Source: Sipunculus nudus
Taxonomy: Eukaryota > Annelida > Sipuncula > Golfingiida > Sipunculidae
DNA length: 64,000 nt
Reading direction: 5' to 3'
Assembly (NCBI GenBank): GCA_026874595.1
Contig: CM049313.1
Span: forward strand, 55,036,159-55,100,158
Part shown: piece after piece, positions 50,006 to 62,342 of the stretch
Position numbering within the stretch: the first letter of the stretch is position 1
Layout: each line of letters starts with the position of its first letter
Notes under the pieces: model-generated
What the model was told of the DNA's origin: nothing
The model's input: the letters and a program-made list of their open reading frames with translations, nothing else
Database searches by the model: none
Program-made: the position numbers and the translations under genes

Positions 50006-50858
50006 TAACCGCTAAATGCTATTATATATTATTTAAATTGGTATATAGTAGAAGCTTATTACAGTCGGTTTCACCTCCTGCTGTCCACCTGTTTTTTGTT
50101 GATGATTTTCTTAAAAGTTTATATTTTTCAATAATTTCCAAGAAAATAACAAATGGAAGTGACATAAAAAATATGGCAATATTAATTTTACAACCAATCC
50201 CCCGTTTATGTTTCACAACATTTTAGTCACTTCAACAAGATCTGGCTGATATGATGTGTTCCTCCGTAAGTAGCCATCTTTGTTTTAGCTGGTTATATTT
50301 TTCAGCGTGTTTACTTGAGATCATCCAATCAGCACCTGTCAGCTGAGGCTGTTTTTTGGATGTGACCAATGACCTTGACTGCCATATTTGGGTCTGATAT
50401 GTTGTAAAATGTAGACTGATTTCTCATATTTTCAAATAATTCTGTTTCTTAAATAAGGTGTAAGGTAGGTATTTATATACCTTGTTGAAATATAGGTCCT
50501 TTATTCCTCTACTCTCCAATATAATTGTTTCCCTTGAAAAATACGTAACTAATAAAAATTTTCATAGCAAAAAACAGGTAGACATGGGGGGATGAAACGG
50601 ACTATAGGCCTTGAACCCACATTTTTAAAAAAGAAAATGTGGGTTCACTTCATGTTTTAGCTGATCCATGTAAGTTTATTGTAAACCCACATTTGTTGTT
50701 TTGTCAATGACGTCGCATACCGCTAAACATAATGACATATCACATAAAAAAATAAGATAAGAAATGATGCAGATTGTATACTGCAGCCTGTAGGTCCTTT
50801 AGTGACAGCCTGACAGGTGGGAGTCACAATATGTAAACCGTCACTGTAGGGTCGGCAG

Positions 50859-50935
50859 TAGTCCATCTCTGGACCCTTGTGTCCTATGTTAGACCTGATG
50901 TCTTACATAGGACACAAGGGTCCAGAGATGGACTA
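50859..50935. mobile_element. 77-bp inverted-repeat mini-element (copy 3)
   Basis: Identical copy carried by tandem unit 3, with the same GGTCGGCAG flanks. Confidence 0.8.
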
Positions 50936-51661
50936 GGTCGGCAGGTCAGTGTAATGCCTATTTGAGCATGGAGCCTACCTTCGGTGGTCCCCCGTTTGTT
51001 TCTTCGATTGTTTTGGAACCCCATGGATTCCAGAACTTCAGGATGAACGGCTGTATGTATTTGTGGAAGACCCACAACAGGACAGGAATAACGATGCACG
51101 GAACACACACCATTTCGAAATAAACCTCACAGAACCTTCACGAACGTCAACAAGGATATACTCTGTCACAACCGCTGAGCTGTTAGTTCCAATATCCCCG
51201 GCAGGTGTCGCCAGCAGTTATGACTCAGCAAATCAGGTACATTTGATGTGTGAAATAAAAGAGCTTGATAATATTAAAATACATGTCTTAATGGCATGGA
51301 AGACGCATTTGATTTTTTTTTTCTCATTATATAATCCTGGTTTTTGCTGTGGATTAAACGGTCGGCATAACGTACGTGCTCTGCTCTGTTTTGGAAACCA
51401 CACCGCTTAGTTTGATATTGTACGTTCTTTTATCCCGAACGAAAATTCTGTTCCACGGCAAGAATCGCGCCCCTCCTGTTTTTCTGGAACACATTATTTT
51501 GGTCTCCAATGTTGTGTTGATTGCTACATATGCTCTTTCCTCGATTACTTCAAATGTTCATAGAGGAATTATTTAAAATGGAACCAATTAAAGAACTGAC
51601 TGAAGAACTTTTAAATTGTATTCTTGAAATCCTGCATATAGGCCTACATATATAGGCCCCC

Positions 51662-51725
<64 letters not shown>

Positions 51726-51965
51726 TTTTTGTCCTTTTTTGTCCTGAAATTTTCTACGGGAAAATCGCTTGTTCGCTCCATTTCTACAACATAGTTCGTT
51801 GATCGTTTACTATTATAATTTTTTGCCTTAGGCCAAAAAAATAAAAGGTATGGTTCTCAGGCACCATCCGCGTCAATTTTAACCCCCCGAATAAAAAAAC
51901 TTATTTTGATTTTCATCTTTCAAGAAGATATAATAATACAATTTTGACAAGATTTCCTTTGTTAT

Positions 51966-52220
51966 GTAGTGCTTTTACCTGTTTAGCAAAATATTTATAT
52001 TATTTACATGCGTTTCCTTGATCGTATGACATTTAAATCGAAACACAAAAAAGGTAAAAAACATAAAATATCGCCCGTCCGCACTGATTTCTGAAAAAAA
52101 AGTGCCTGAGAACAAGAGTTTTTTTCTTTCTTTTTTTTTTTTTTTTTTTTTTTGGCCTTAACAATACTTACGGTGTCTTACGGTAGCATGGACAAAAACA
52201 AAATTATTTTTTTTCTATTT
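51966..52220. other. Single-copy spacer after the tandem units
   Basis: AT-rich, with a T-run at about 52131-52153. No gene seen. Confidence 0.6.
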
Positions 52221-52224
52221 CCTA

Positions 52225-52372
52225 CGCGATAGTATCTCGCGGCCACGCGATAATTATCTCGATCCCACGCGATAATTATCTTGTTCTCACGCGATAGTAT
52301 CTCGTTCCCACGCGATAATCATCTCGTTCTCACGCGTTAGTGTCGCGTGGCCACACGTTAGTATGCCACGCT
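52225..52372 (+). repeat. ACGCGATA minisatellite, left arm
   Basis: Alternation of CACGCGATAATTATC and TATCTCGTTCC/CGCGGC words (~22-25 bp monomers). It is the inverse of the array at 53936-54215. Confidence 0.85.
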
Positions 52373-53171
52373 AGTTAAAGGCTTAAAGCCCGCTTTTGGA
52401 CAAGAATGTCTGTGTTCTGTTATATTTCGAGTGTTGATGCAGCTTTTATTGTTTGTATGTATTTCGTTGTATGTGCGTTTGCGCCGAATGCTTCGAGATA
52501 AATTTCAGCAGTTTTCATTGCGTTGGTTCAACATTTCATTGCGTTGGTTCAACTGCTCATTTTTATTTGTTCATGGAAAACTGTATTGAGTTTGTTATAT
52601 GGTAAGGGTGATATAAATCTTTGTGTACCAAACTTCTGAATTAAACTGAAACACTTGTTTGTACTTTACCTTCCCAGAAAATCTTAGGGCTAGGATCAGG
52701 GTTATATAATATCGGGTATACCGAGCAGAGTAAACAACATGTCGGTTAATTGAGTTATGTCTCAAGGGAGAAGCTTACAACAAAAGGTGTCAGCCATATG
52801 CCACTTCATTATGACTGAGGAGGGGGGGGGGGGGGCAGGGAGACATGCCCCCCCCCCCCCGCCATACTTTTTTAGGACTTTTACGATGAATTTTCTTCTT
52901 CTTCCCCCTCGTATCTTTCTTTCCACAATAATACTTCAGTAATGTAATTCATATTATGAAAATGTATTATGACACATATTTTACCCGAACTAACCCCGTC
53001 CCCGCTCAGACATTCTCTGAAAAAACATGGCCCATGAGTGTTGTACGAGTCCCCGTTGGACCATTTCAGGTCTCAGTATATTAAGCCCGCTCCAAATTCA
53101 TGCAAATAATAGAACATAGTCTTCATCCAGTGTAGAGAAACATGTCTTAAGGATTTAAGATGTAGGTCTTA
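52373..53171. other. Sequence between the left minisatellite arm and the Harbinger-like element
   Basis: No ORF of note. A G-rich and C-rich pair of runs (52820-52834 and 52849-52860) forms a potential G/C hairpin around GCAGGGAGACATG. Confidence 0.5.
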
Positions 53172-53903
53172 AGGCCTTTTTCCATGGCGCGTGTTTTAGG
53201 GGCAGTTAACGCGCGTAGTACGCGCGGCTTTTGTCTGCGCGGCGTATAAAAAAATCGCTTACACTACATTATGTTGTGGCGTTTCCATGGGGCGACTTTT
53301 TACCGCGCGGACAAAGACCGCGCAGACAAAAATCGCAAGGTGAAGCGATTTTTATACGCGTGACTGCGCGGCTTTTATAGAGTTTGCTAGGGAATTCCTT
53401 AATGACGTCACTGGATTTTAGAATATCCCTTCCCGCGTTTGATTGACTTCAAGAACGTGGCCATGAAGTTCAGCACTTACCAGTATGAAAAGCTGATAGA
53501 GCTGGTGAGGAACCGGCCATGCCTCTATGATTCGTCTCGGGCTGATTACAAAGACTTCCAGCTACAAAAAAATCTCTGGAGAGACATAACTACGATTATG
53601 GACGTGAAGGGAATGACCTGTACGTAAGTCCTTTTAGGCCGATAAGGCCAACATACCACACATATAATAACATGAAAAGAGATCAGCCTCTTCCCAATAA
53701 TTTAGTAATAACAGGAGTCTCAACTGAAGGTGCCTTCCTGGATCCGCCATATTTTTAAAGTCTGCGTGTCCAGGCATGTTTTTCTTGTTTTTGATAAACG
53801 CCTCATGGAAATAGGTTATCAGCGCGACTTTTGAAACACGCGCTGCAAAATCACGCGCGGTAAAAGTACGAGCAGTAAAAACACGCGCCATGGAAAACGG
53901 GCT
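53172..53903. mobile_element. PIF/Harbinger-like element (732 bp) with TTA target duplication
   Basis: Terminal inverted repeats AGGCCTTTTTCCATGGCGCG... and its partner (reverse complement AGCCCGTTTTCCATGGCGCG...) share CCATGGCGCGTGTTTT. Both ends are flanked by TTA (53169-53171, 53904-53906), the TWA duplication typical of this superfamily. The site without insertion, TAGGTCTTACTGTATATATT, is present at 54004-54023. Only a MADF-domain exon is coded inside; no DDE transposase, so it is non-autonomous. Confidence 0.75.
53463..53627 (+). CDS. MADF-domain exon inside the Harbinger-like element
   Basis: ATG at 53463, open to TAA at 53625-53627 (the frame is open further 5', from 53439). It reads YEKLIELVRNRPCLYDSSRA, then LQKNLWRDITTIM, the first two helices of a MADF DNA-binding domain. 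Such proteins are the usual partner of PIF/Harbinger transposases. CTGTAC/GTAAGT at the stop is also a good splice donor, so this is probably the first exon of a two-exon gene whose remainder has been lost. Confidence 0.55.
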   Translation: MKFSTYQYEKLIELVRNRPCLYDSSRADYKDFQLQKNLWRDITTIMDVKGMTCT

Positions 53904-53935
53904 TTACTGTATATATTGTCTATCTACATTTATCT

Positions 53936-54215
53936 CGTTCCCACGCGATAATTATCGCGTGGCCAAGCGATAGTATCGCGTGGGAACGAGATAATTATCG
54001 CAGTAGGTCTTACTGTATATATTGTCTATCTACAATTCTACATTTATCTCGTTCCCACGTGATAATTATCGCGTGGCCAAGCGATAGTATCGCGTGGGAA
54101 CGAGATAATTATCGCGTGGCCACGAGATACTAACGCGTGGGAACGAGATAATTATCGCGTGGCCACGAGATACTAACGCGTGGGAACGAGATACTATCGC
54201 GTGGCCACGAGATAA
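53936..54215 (-). repeat. ACGCGATA minisatellite, right arm
   Basis: About a dozen monomers of TATCGCGTGGGAACGAGATA / ATTATCGCGTGGCCACGAGA. Partly duplicated around 54004-54050, where the flank TAGGTCTTACTGTATATATT occurs a second time. Inverse orientation to 52225-52372. Confidence 0.9.
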
Positions 54216-54239
54216 AAATAATATTGTGCATGTCCTATA

Positions 54240-55500
54240 CGAGCCACTGTATTGCAGATGGGCCACCAGTCTTGAGTACAAGATGGAGGAGTCCAAGATC
54301 TATGGATATGCACAATTTTAGGCCAATAGGGCAAATCACTCCTCAGAGAAGAGCATTAATCTATTTCACAGAAACGGGAAGGTATTTTGCGCCACCTGTC
54401 TGGTTTACGAGAAAACTTTCCAAGATAGATGGACATGCAACATTTTGAACAATTCCGTTAACCACTCAGGAGATATTGGTAATTTTCACCCAAAGCACAT
54501 GTACAGATGGACGCCACGCCAAAACGATTGCAGATGGAGCCTTCAGTCTTGAGTACAAGATGGATGTTGCATGTCCTTGTAAGATATATGGATATACACA
54601 ATTTCAAGCAAATATGGCACATCACTCATTAGAAAAAGGGAATTAATTTATTCTACAAAAACGGAAAGGTAGGAGGTGCCACCTGTCTGGTTTACGAGAA
54701 AACTTTCCAAGATGGATGGAAATGACAAATTTCAGACAAAATACCTTGAACCACTCCGAAGATATGAGCAATTTTCACCGAAAGTAATGTACGGATGGCC
54801 GCAACACAATTACGATTACAGATAGCGCCACCAGTCTTGAATACAAGATGGAGGTATCAAAGATCAGCGGACATGCACAATTTTTGCCCAATCTGTCCAT
54901 TAGTTTTAGACTTATAATGCTAACAGTACTGTCCAGTGGCAATGATGGCCGGGGTATTAAAAGGGGCAAAAACCAGAAAAGGACAGAAGGTGGCGTCATT
55001 TGTCTTCCGCAGAAGACAAAGCTATCTAAGATCTTCGGTCAATTTGATTTTGGACCATTCCATGCATCCCTTATTGAGATAGCTATGATTTTGTGTGATT
55101 TTCACCTTATATGGCAATATTCAAGGTCAAGGGCACTCTCATAGGAAAGGTCATGACCCAAGTTTAAATATACATCATTCCATAACCCGGCCATGTCTAT
55201 GTATTTGCATAATATGAAGGAAATCTGTCCATTAATTTTTTTACTTATAATGCTCACTGTACTGTTAAGTGGCAATAATTATGGTATTAAACGGTACGAA
55301 AACAAGAAAAGGATAACAGCTAGGTGGCGCCACCAGTTTCCGGTAAATGAAAACACGTTCCAAGATCTTTGGTCAAGTTGATTTCTAGATCAATCCATGC
55401 AAGATTTCTAGAGATATATAAGAATTTGTGTGTTGTTTTTTTTTTCACAAAATGGACCTATTTAAGGTCAAGGGCACTCTCATAGGAAAGGTCATGACCC
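54240..55500 (+). repeat. Diverged ~280-bp tandem repeats related to the GGTGGCGCCACC core
   Basis: The marker CTTGAGTACAAGATGG recurs at 54271, 54549 and (as CTTGAATACAAGATGG) 54836. Units contain GGTGCCACCTGTCTGGTTTA, ACATGCACAATTT and GATATGAG-like blocks in the same order as the arrays at 13-14, 26-28 and 39-40 kb. Further on, AAGGTCAAGGGCACTCTCAT occurs at about 55124 and 55470. Confidence 0.75.
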
Positions 55501-56365
55501 CATTTAAATAAGCTTCGTCCTCTCACCCATATCTATGCATATATAATATTTAGTATAGCCCTAGACAATTGCATGCCTAATGTTAGGTCTGTACTTTTCT
55601 TCCATTTTAACATGATGTTTTAACATTTTAAAAAATTAAAAAGTACACTATTTCAAGCACCCAGTTACAGTAAGCAACACTGAGTGGACTTTTATTAAAA
55701 TATATGACGATATTTCAAAAGTATTTTCTGACTTCTACTGTGTCTATTAATCTAAATTTCTTGTAGAAAAACTGAAATTTATTATTTTTTATTGCATCAT
55801 AATTTTATTTTCAAGGTTGACAGAGTCATGATTGAAAAAAAAATCGAGATATTAATAGTCATGTAGTTAAATAATAGCCCGCTTAAAAGTGGCTTGCTAT
55901 GTATGGGTGCTTAAATAGCGTACTGTCTAAAAATTAAACTGTTATGACTGTTAAAAATGTCAGAATATCTTACATGAAAACTAGGGATATGTATTCTCAC
56001 GCATACAGGCCTCCTCCATGTGGGCGGTCCTTATTGTAGGATACTCCGCAATTGCCACCCGTGTGTAATTCACTTATTGGCCCATATTCCCACGTTCATT
56101 GGTAAACACTCCCTTTGGAATATATACTGAATTCTACTCTTGAATTCATGTACATTTTGTGACCTGTAAGGACCTGAAACCTACTGATCGGTCCACCACT
56201 GGCGAAAGCATCTTGGGTCAATTCAACTGATCACCATGTCAAGTGAATAACGCCAGTCTTTCCCCAGAGCTAAACATGAATTATTTTATGTTAAAGGTGA
56301 TAAATGTAATTGTAATTAAAACGTATCTATTATAATAGAATAAGGGGAGGTCCGCTGCCATGACC

Positions 56366-56425
<60 letters not shown>

Positions 56426-56985
56426 ACACTGATATAGACCTGCTATATGCAGGTAGTTATTGTCTATTTTTCAAATCTTGTCAAGAAAACGTTATCATGC
56501 CATCTGAACTGATGTAATCAATTGAAATAGGTTAATGCTTTTTAAATAAATATCTGAAAATTAAGTATATTAAAATTAAATTAAATCACAAAATTAAATT
56601 AAAATTTAAGCATTATTTTCGTTTCTACGATTATTAATAAGAAAAAGCATTTTGTTCCTCAACTTTATCCAAACATTTTACTTTTTATCTTAAATTCCTT
56701 TATAGGGGGGATTTCATGAAAGGGGAATTTTTTTTAAAAGGAGGGAATATTATGTGGGCTTAAAGGATGACAAATACGGTCCGACACTTTCAGAAAAGGA
56801 CCTTACATATGGAAAGCCTCACCGCCCCTGAAGAAAAAAAGTGCTGACCGATTTCGCAAAAACTCAAAAACAACTCCGCTTGGCCTCTGTGTAAAGGTTT
56901 CAAGCTAGCCTCTTCCACTGGGGGGGGGGGGGGGGGGGGGTTGCGGAGCGCCACCGTGTGTCTGTGTAAGAGACAAGTTTCAAGC
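55501..56985. other. Intergenic DNA with simple repeats
   Basis: Contains a TA microsatellite at about 56368-56422 and a 21-G run at 56920-56940. No supported coding sequence. Confidence 0.6.
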
Positions 56986-56989
56986 CCCA

Positions 56990-57121
56990 CATCGCGCATG
57001 CGCAGTTTTACAACAGGTGTCCTGAGAAAACTTGCAGGATCAAGATTTTCTGCTACACACACAAGTCTCAAGCCCTCAGCAGTCAGTTAGTGTCATTATT
57101 CCAGACTACGGCAAAGTACAG
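56990..57121 (+). other. Candidate untranslated or first exon with donor
   Basis: GC-richer block (ATCGCGCATGCGCAGTTTTA) ending in a strong donor CAG/GTAAGC at 57121/57122. From the ATG at 56998 it reads MRSFTTGVLRKLAGSRFSAT, resembling a mitochondrial leader, but hits TAG within the exon. Another frame stays open to the donor without an ATG. It may be a 5' exon of the downstream DUF1761 gene or of an unrecognised gene. Confidence 0.3.
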
Positions 57122-59594
57122 GTAAGCAACGTCTCTTCACAACAAATGTTTAATCAAAATAATGCAAATTTATATGAATATATATTCAACTTTTGTTATG
57201 TGCGATCTGTGATGTCAAAGATTTCTGAAGTGTGAGAGGTCGTGATTCTATGAAGTTTGCGATAATAGAAGTGTCCCAAAAATAGACAAAATAGATTTTC
57301 AGGACACGTGGCTGTATTTATTTTCCCTATATAACATCTATAAAACACCTGAGGTTTGGGCCTCTTTTAAATAATTTTCAAAATAAATTCTGATATTAAA
57401 CTTTTTTTTACCTGAGAATTTGTTGTTTCTTCAGTCAAACTAGACCAAGAAAAAGGCCGCTTGTGTATCTCCTTTTTTAACCATCCTGGCCCGAATGCAG
57501 TGAAGCCCAAAATACCCCACCAAGCAGTCCCAAACGAGCATTTGGACAACATCTCTTTGATTGGCCATAGATTTAAAAAAAAAATTGACCAATACTGTCA
57601 ATTTTATTGGAAATTATGCTTAACATACTTAAAAATCAAACAATGGGATGTTTTTGATGCTCCACCACATGATGGCTAGAGCCAACCAGAGAAAGCCAGA
57701 CCATTCACTACTCTCCTTCAGGTCAGGGCTTGGCGACCCCATGTCATGTAAACAAATAGGACCACGTGACCTTCATAACTCATAAACATGTCCCAATGTC
57801 TGCAGTCAGATAATTAAGTAAATCAGAACATTTATGCTCGCATATTTATGTGATTTCCCTTGTATGTAAAAAGTAAATTTAATTTAAATTTGAGTTAATA
57901 AAGAGACCTATTCACTGCACTCCTTGCTTTCATGTTACACTTAGTTCCCGCTTCATCGACCTATTAAATGTATTATGACAGAAGACTTTTTTTTGCTAGC
58001 AACACTGATATCAGGACTGCCCAGAGACAATGTTGTTACATTTCATTTTGTCTGACAGCTCACCTGCCTGGCAACCCAAAGGCCCAGAGAGAGAAGCCCA
58101 GTAGATCCTTCCTGCACCTATTATGTAATTAGAGTATACACTCATAATGCAGTGGTTATAAACTGCAGATGTCCCAGATCACTGATGTAACCACTGCTTT
58201 GTAAAGCAAGATTCTCTGGGTCTCACCTCCAGGGCTATCACAGAGCAAAGAATTGTTATTGTACCAATGAGAGAGTATTATAGTTTTGTGCATCCAGCTC
58301 CAAATTTTAAACATGCAACACCTGCTCTTATTGGACCATTTCTTGGCCCTGTGCCAACACCAGTGTAATCAGTATAGTGTAAAGTGGTCTTAATTCACAG
58401 GTTGACAATGTGAACGCTTTTGGTTGACTCAAGGGTAGTATATAGACAGGTAGCCCATAAGAATGAACTCCTCAATTGCTTTTTTTTTTCAGTGACTGAC
58501 GCATTGTGGAGTCCATAGATTGCACCTGCAGTTAACTGTGATTATAACACTCCATAAACAACTGTGAGATTTAACATATATCCATTGATTAATGTTCAGT
58601 ACATCCATGTGTATTGTATATTTGACCACTAAAAAACATTACTGTTCTCTTCTCAGCCCTTATTTGCACCAATATGAACATAAAAGTACACAGGCCTAAA
58701 GCCTTACACAGGACTGCCACCAAATGCTAGATATCTACCGGGGCTGTTAATGCTTCAATTCTCTCTGGAAAAATACTATCAGTTGTTGATGTTACAGGTG
58801 TATCATGTTTTCCAGAATGGTTATTTTTTATTACAGGCCTTTCGACATACAACATTATGTGAACATTGCTTTGCTAAAACCATAGGAAATATTTTTATTT
58901 AATTTTCTTGCTAAGAGTAACAGATCATAACGTGCTATAGCCCCAGTTAGGGCTTTGGTGGGCCGGAGACGCAACAGAAACCTGAAACCTGTAACGTCGC
59001 CGTCGGCGGCTAATAGACAGGTTGTCTTATGAGATGTTCCACAGATGTTTATGAACCTTTAAAACACTTCAAGCTTTTAATTCCCACATGTTTCTGGAAA
59101 TTGCTGATCCACACTTTATGAAAACAAACAGCCTTTCTTAAAAAATGAAACAATCTGTGAAAATCACCAAATATGATACCTTGCTGTATCACGCTGTGCT
59201 GAGGTCTGTTTCATCAATAAAGAAAAAGACAAATTTTTAACCAATCAAATGACACATGTTCACTTGCTTTATGTTAGCTCCCAAAACCCATTTGTTGCTA
59301 TTTTTGTATCAGATGTTCAGCATTACCTAAAGGTCATTGAGAATCTGACCTATAAAATACAGCCTTGTAAGCCTTTCTGATTACTGGTGAATGTGTTCGT
59401 TTGTATTATTCATTAGGGCAGCTTGATGAAGCAAGGTATTTTGTAGCGGTGTGCTAATTTATCAATTAAATCAATGATTGGTCTTTTTCTTTCAAAATTA
59501 ATTGAATCAATTGAATTTTTGCATAATCGATTAAAAATGATTATGGGTGCACATGCAAAGAATTTAATCCTACCTGAGATATACGAACACAAAG
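57122..59594. other. Intronic/intergenic DNA without recognised genes
   Basis: Only short open frames; no domain or splice pattern supports any of them. Confidence 0.5.
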
Positions 59595-62337
59595 CAGTGT
59601 TGCTCCTAGAGTGCGGCATTGCGGCAATGCCGCAATATTTTTGGCCATGTCCCTTTGTTTCTAGGCAAGCGCGCCCATGTGGACGCAATATTTTCACATG
59701 CGTCCCCTAAAAGTTTAAATAATGCGACCCTTAAACGAACGTAGTTATATGAAAGACTTGCGGGAATCCTCCGGCAGGAATCTCTGATAAAACCATATAT
59801 GCGGGATTACATGATACATATACTGTTAAACTGATTGAATGGTTACACCATCGATGTCAAGAATGCATCGCCTTAGGGTTGGTCCATACACAAGAAGGGG
59901 TTGCACATACACTGAAGAGATCGATGTTCTTGTGGTCGGAATAAAATGGCAAGCGAGCGTCCAGTGCTCGACCGGATGTTGTTTAGCCTACATAATCTCA
60001 CATTAAGATGCATTTTAATCATTTATAAATTAATATGAAAAAAAAATATATATTTATTTATTAAATGAAGTTTAGAAAGTGCGCCAACGGCCGACATGAT
60101 CAATCTTTACGACATTTCCCCTATAAGATAATCCGCGAAGTAAGGTTGGAAACGCGCCTCCCCGGCATTTCGAAATGTTCTTATTTCATGATGTCAAGCA
60201 GTTCTCAACAGCGTATACAGTTAAGAATTACACTAGGTTGATCATATAAATTACATTGTAATGCCTCAGATGACGTGATTACGATTGCTCAGACGATTAT
60301 TTCGCTCAAAGCAACACAGTTCAGGTCTCCCACAATCTCAAACTACCGGTCTATGCCTGTCGTGACACCGTTTCACGGAAGACAAGCCAATCGACGGCCG
60401 CTCTTTTTTCTATATTTGCATATTTCTATTCTGGACAGAACGTTTAATCTGAATCATAGGCATATGACTATGATTGGAATGGGAACTTCCTCGTAATTTT
60501 CAAGCCTCATGGACACGTGATCTCTTAGCCCTAGCACCCGTCCTCTCTTACTACGCTACGCTGTGCGAGAGCCCTATAGAAGATGATTTGAGGAAACTGG
60601 AGACATTCCACATGACAATTAAATTCTTATATTTCGTCTGAAAATGTCGTATTCTTTAAGAAATAAAGATATTCTTATCAAATACGCATAAAACATACCA
60701 CTTAGACAGTGTTTGTCCACTTTAAATGTTGATTAGAAGAATATGTATTATCCTAATAAACGGTGATACACGGGGAACGATGTCTGCTCTGGGTTCCCCC
60801 CAGCCTAGTCCGCCACGTACGGACTCCATTTATCTGTGACATGCTTGTCTTGTTTACTATATATGTCAGCGCTGCAAGACTGCAGCAACCCCCAGCCACA
60901 GCTGGCCGGCAGCCGCCTGTGTAACCAGTGGTAACGGGCCGTCTTGGCTCAGCGAGCAAAGGTCACGCAGTTCATTGTTTCAGATTCTGAGACAGTTTCA
61001 AGCGCAAGGGTTACAAAGTTTGAAAAGTGAGTCTTGTTTACATACTAAAACATAATATTTAGCTGAATTTTTTGGTCATTCGAATAAAGTATATCTCCCT
61101 TAGATTACTTAAAGTTTCCTTGTCATAAACGCACTATTTGATTTTACACTATTTTTTTTCCGACAAGGGTTTGAAACTCTCCAGGGTCCTGGATACCGCC
61201 GCATTTAATGCAGCTAGTGATGTCTCTGTTCCCCGGTATGTATAAAGAAGCCCGAGCCCGGGAATATACTTCGACGAAAGTGCAATGTTTCTCCTGACTG
61301 AATTACTTCACTATCGCGGTTTAATTGATATGAAAATGTCATAACTAAGAAGAACCCAACTATTTCGTTGTTGGTTTTTCATTTTCTCTGACCAATGATA
61401 TGGACATTTAATCGTTTGTTACTGGTTGAACTAGTAGTTTTAGCTGCTGCCGCGCCGCAGCATATTTTCCCGGTTAAGCTGACATCGTTTCCACGGCGAC
61501 GTACGTACATATAGGCTAACACGGGTATATACGGACAGAAAGATTCAGTTTCTGATTTAAATAGTTCGAATGTTTTATTTTTTAAAAGAAATTGTGGTGT
61601 CTGGTCTTTTGATACTTGCTTTAGAATTATAGGCCTAATAATGTAGAGCCGGCCGCAAACTTTCCCGGCTAACATGCATGTAGGCCAAACATCGTTGCAC
61701 GGCACCGCCAACGCATAAATGACACGTCGTGGGAACCGAAATTTCGACGACTATTCCTTTCATACTTTCATACAAAAAATTATGTAATATGGTGACGCCG
61801 GCAGCAAAATTCCCATCGTGTCACGACAACTTACGCTAGCACGGCCGACTTTCTGAATAACATGTATATATTCTTATCTAATTTATCGACAGTGAATAAA
61901 CCCCTGCCTAAATGTGTATATCCTTTATCCGTATTGAGTTGTTCACAACATTAAGTTTCGATATTGATTTGCCACTTTGAATGGCACAAGTTGTTGCGCG
62001 ATTCCTCAATTAGCAATGAACATGATTGTATGTCACCACTTTGCAATCTGTACATCAACGTATCGTTATTATTGATCTTGAGAGATGAATTCTATTGCCT
62101 TCAGTTTTAATGCGACTCATAAGTAATTACATGTAAAACATGTAACGATTCCAACCTTTACAAATATTAATAATTCATTCCAAATGCCCAAAACATACTA
62201 CATATATAATACATAGATTATTTAAAGATAATATTTTGCTTCGAAAACATTGTCCCCACCTAATTTTGGTGTGTCCCCTAGAAATTACATAAAGGGGCCC
62301 GGTGTCCCTTTGCTTTTCATGCCTAGGAGCAACACTG
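59595..62337. mobile_element. hAT-like terminal-inverted-repeat element
   Basis: 15-bp perfect inverted ends CAGTGTTGCTCCTAG (59595-59609) and CTAGGAGCAACACTG (62323-62337). CAGTGTTG is the usual start of hAT transposons. The flanks share CAAAG (59590-59594, 62338-62342) rather than a full 8-bp duplication. Subterminal GTCCCTTTG and GTCCCCTA words occur on both sides. No transposase is readable in the 2.7 kb, so it is either non-autonomous or two ends of older copies. Confidence 0.6.
59613..59635. repeat. GC-rich hairpin in the hAT-like left end
   Basis: GCGGCATTGCGGCAATGCCGC forms a near-perfect 10-bp stem, subterminal in the element. Confidence 0.7.
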
Positions 62338-62342
62338 CAAAG

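Larger units (their letters stand above)
49352..51965. repeat. 2.6-kb tandem unit, copy 3
   Basis: 2614 bp, same content. The right edge GATTTCCTTTGTTAT is at 51965, after which the sequence is single-copy in this window. Confidence 0.95.
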
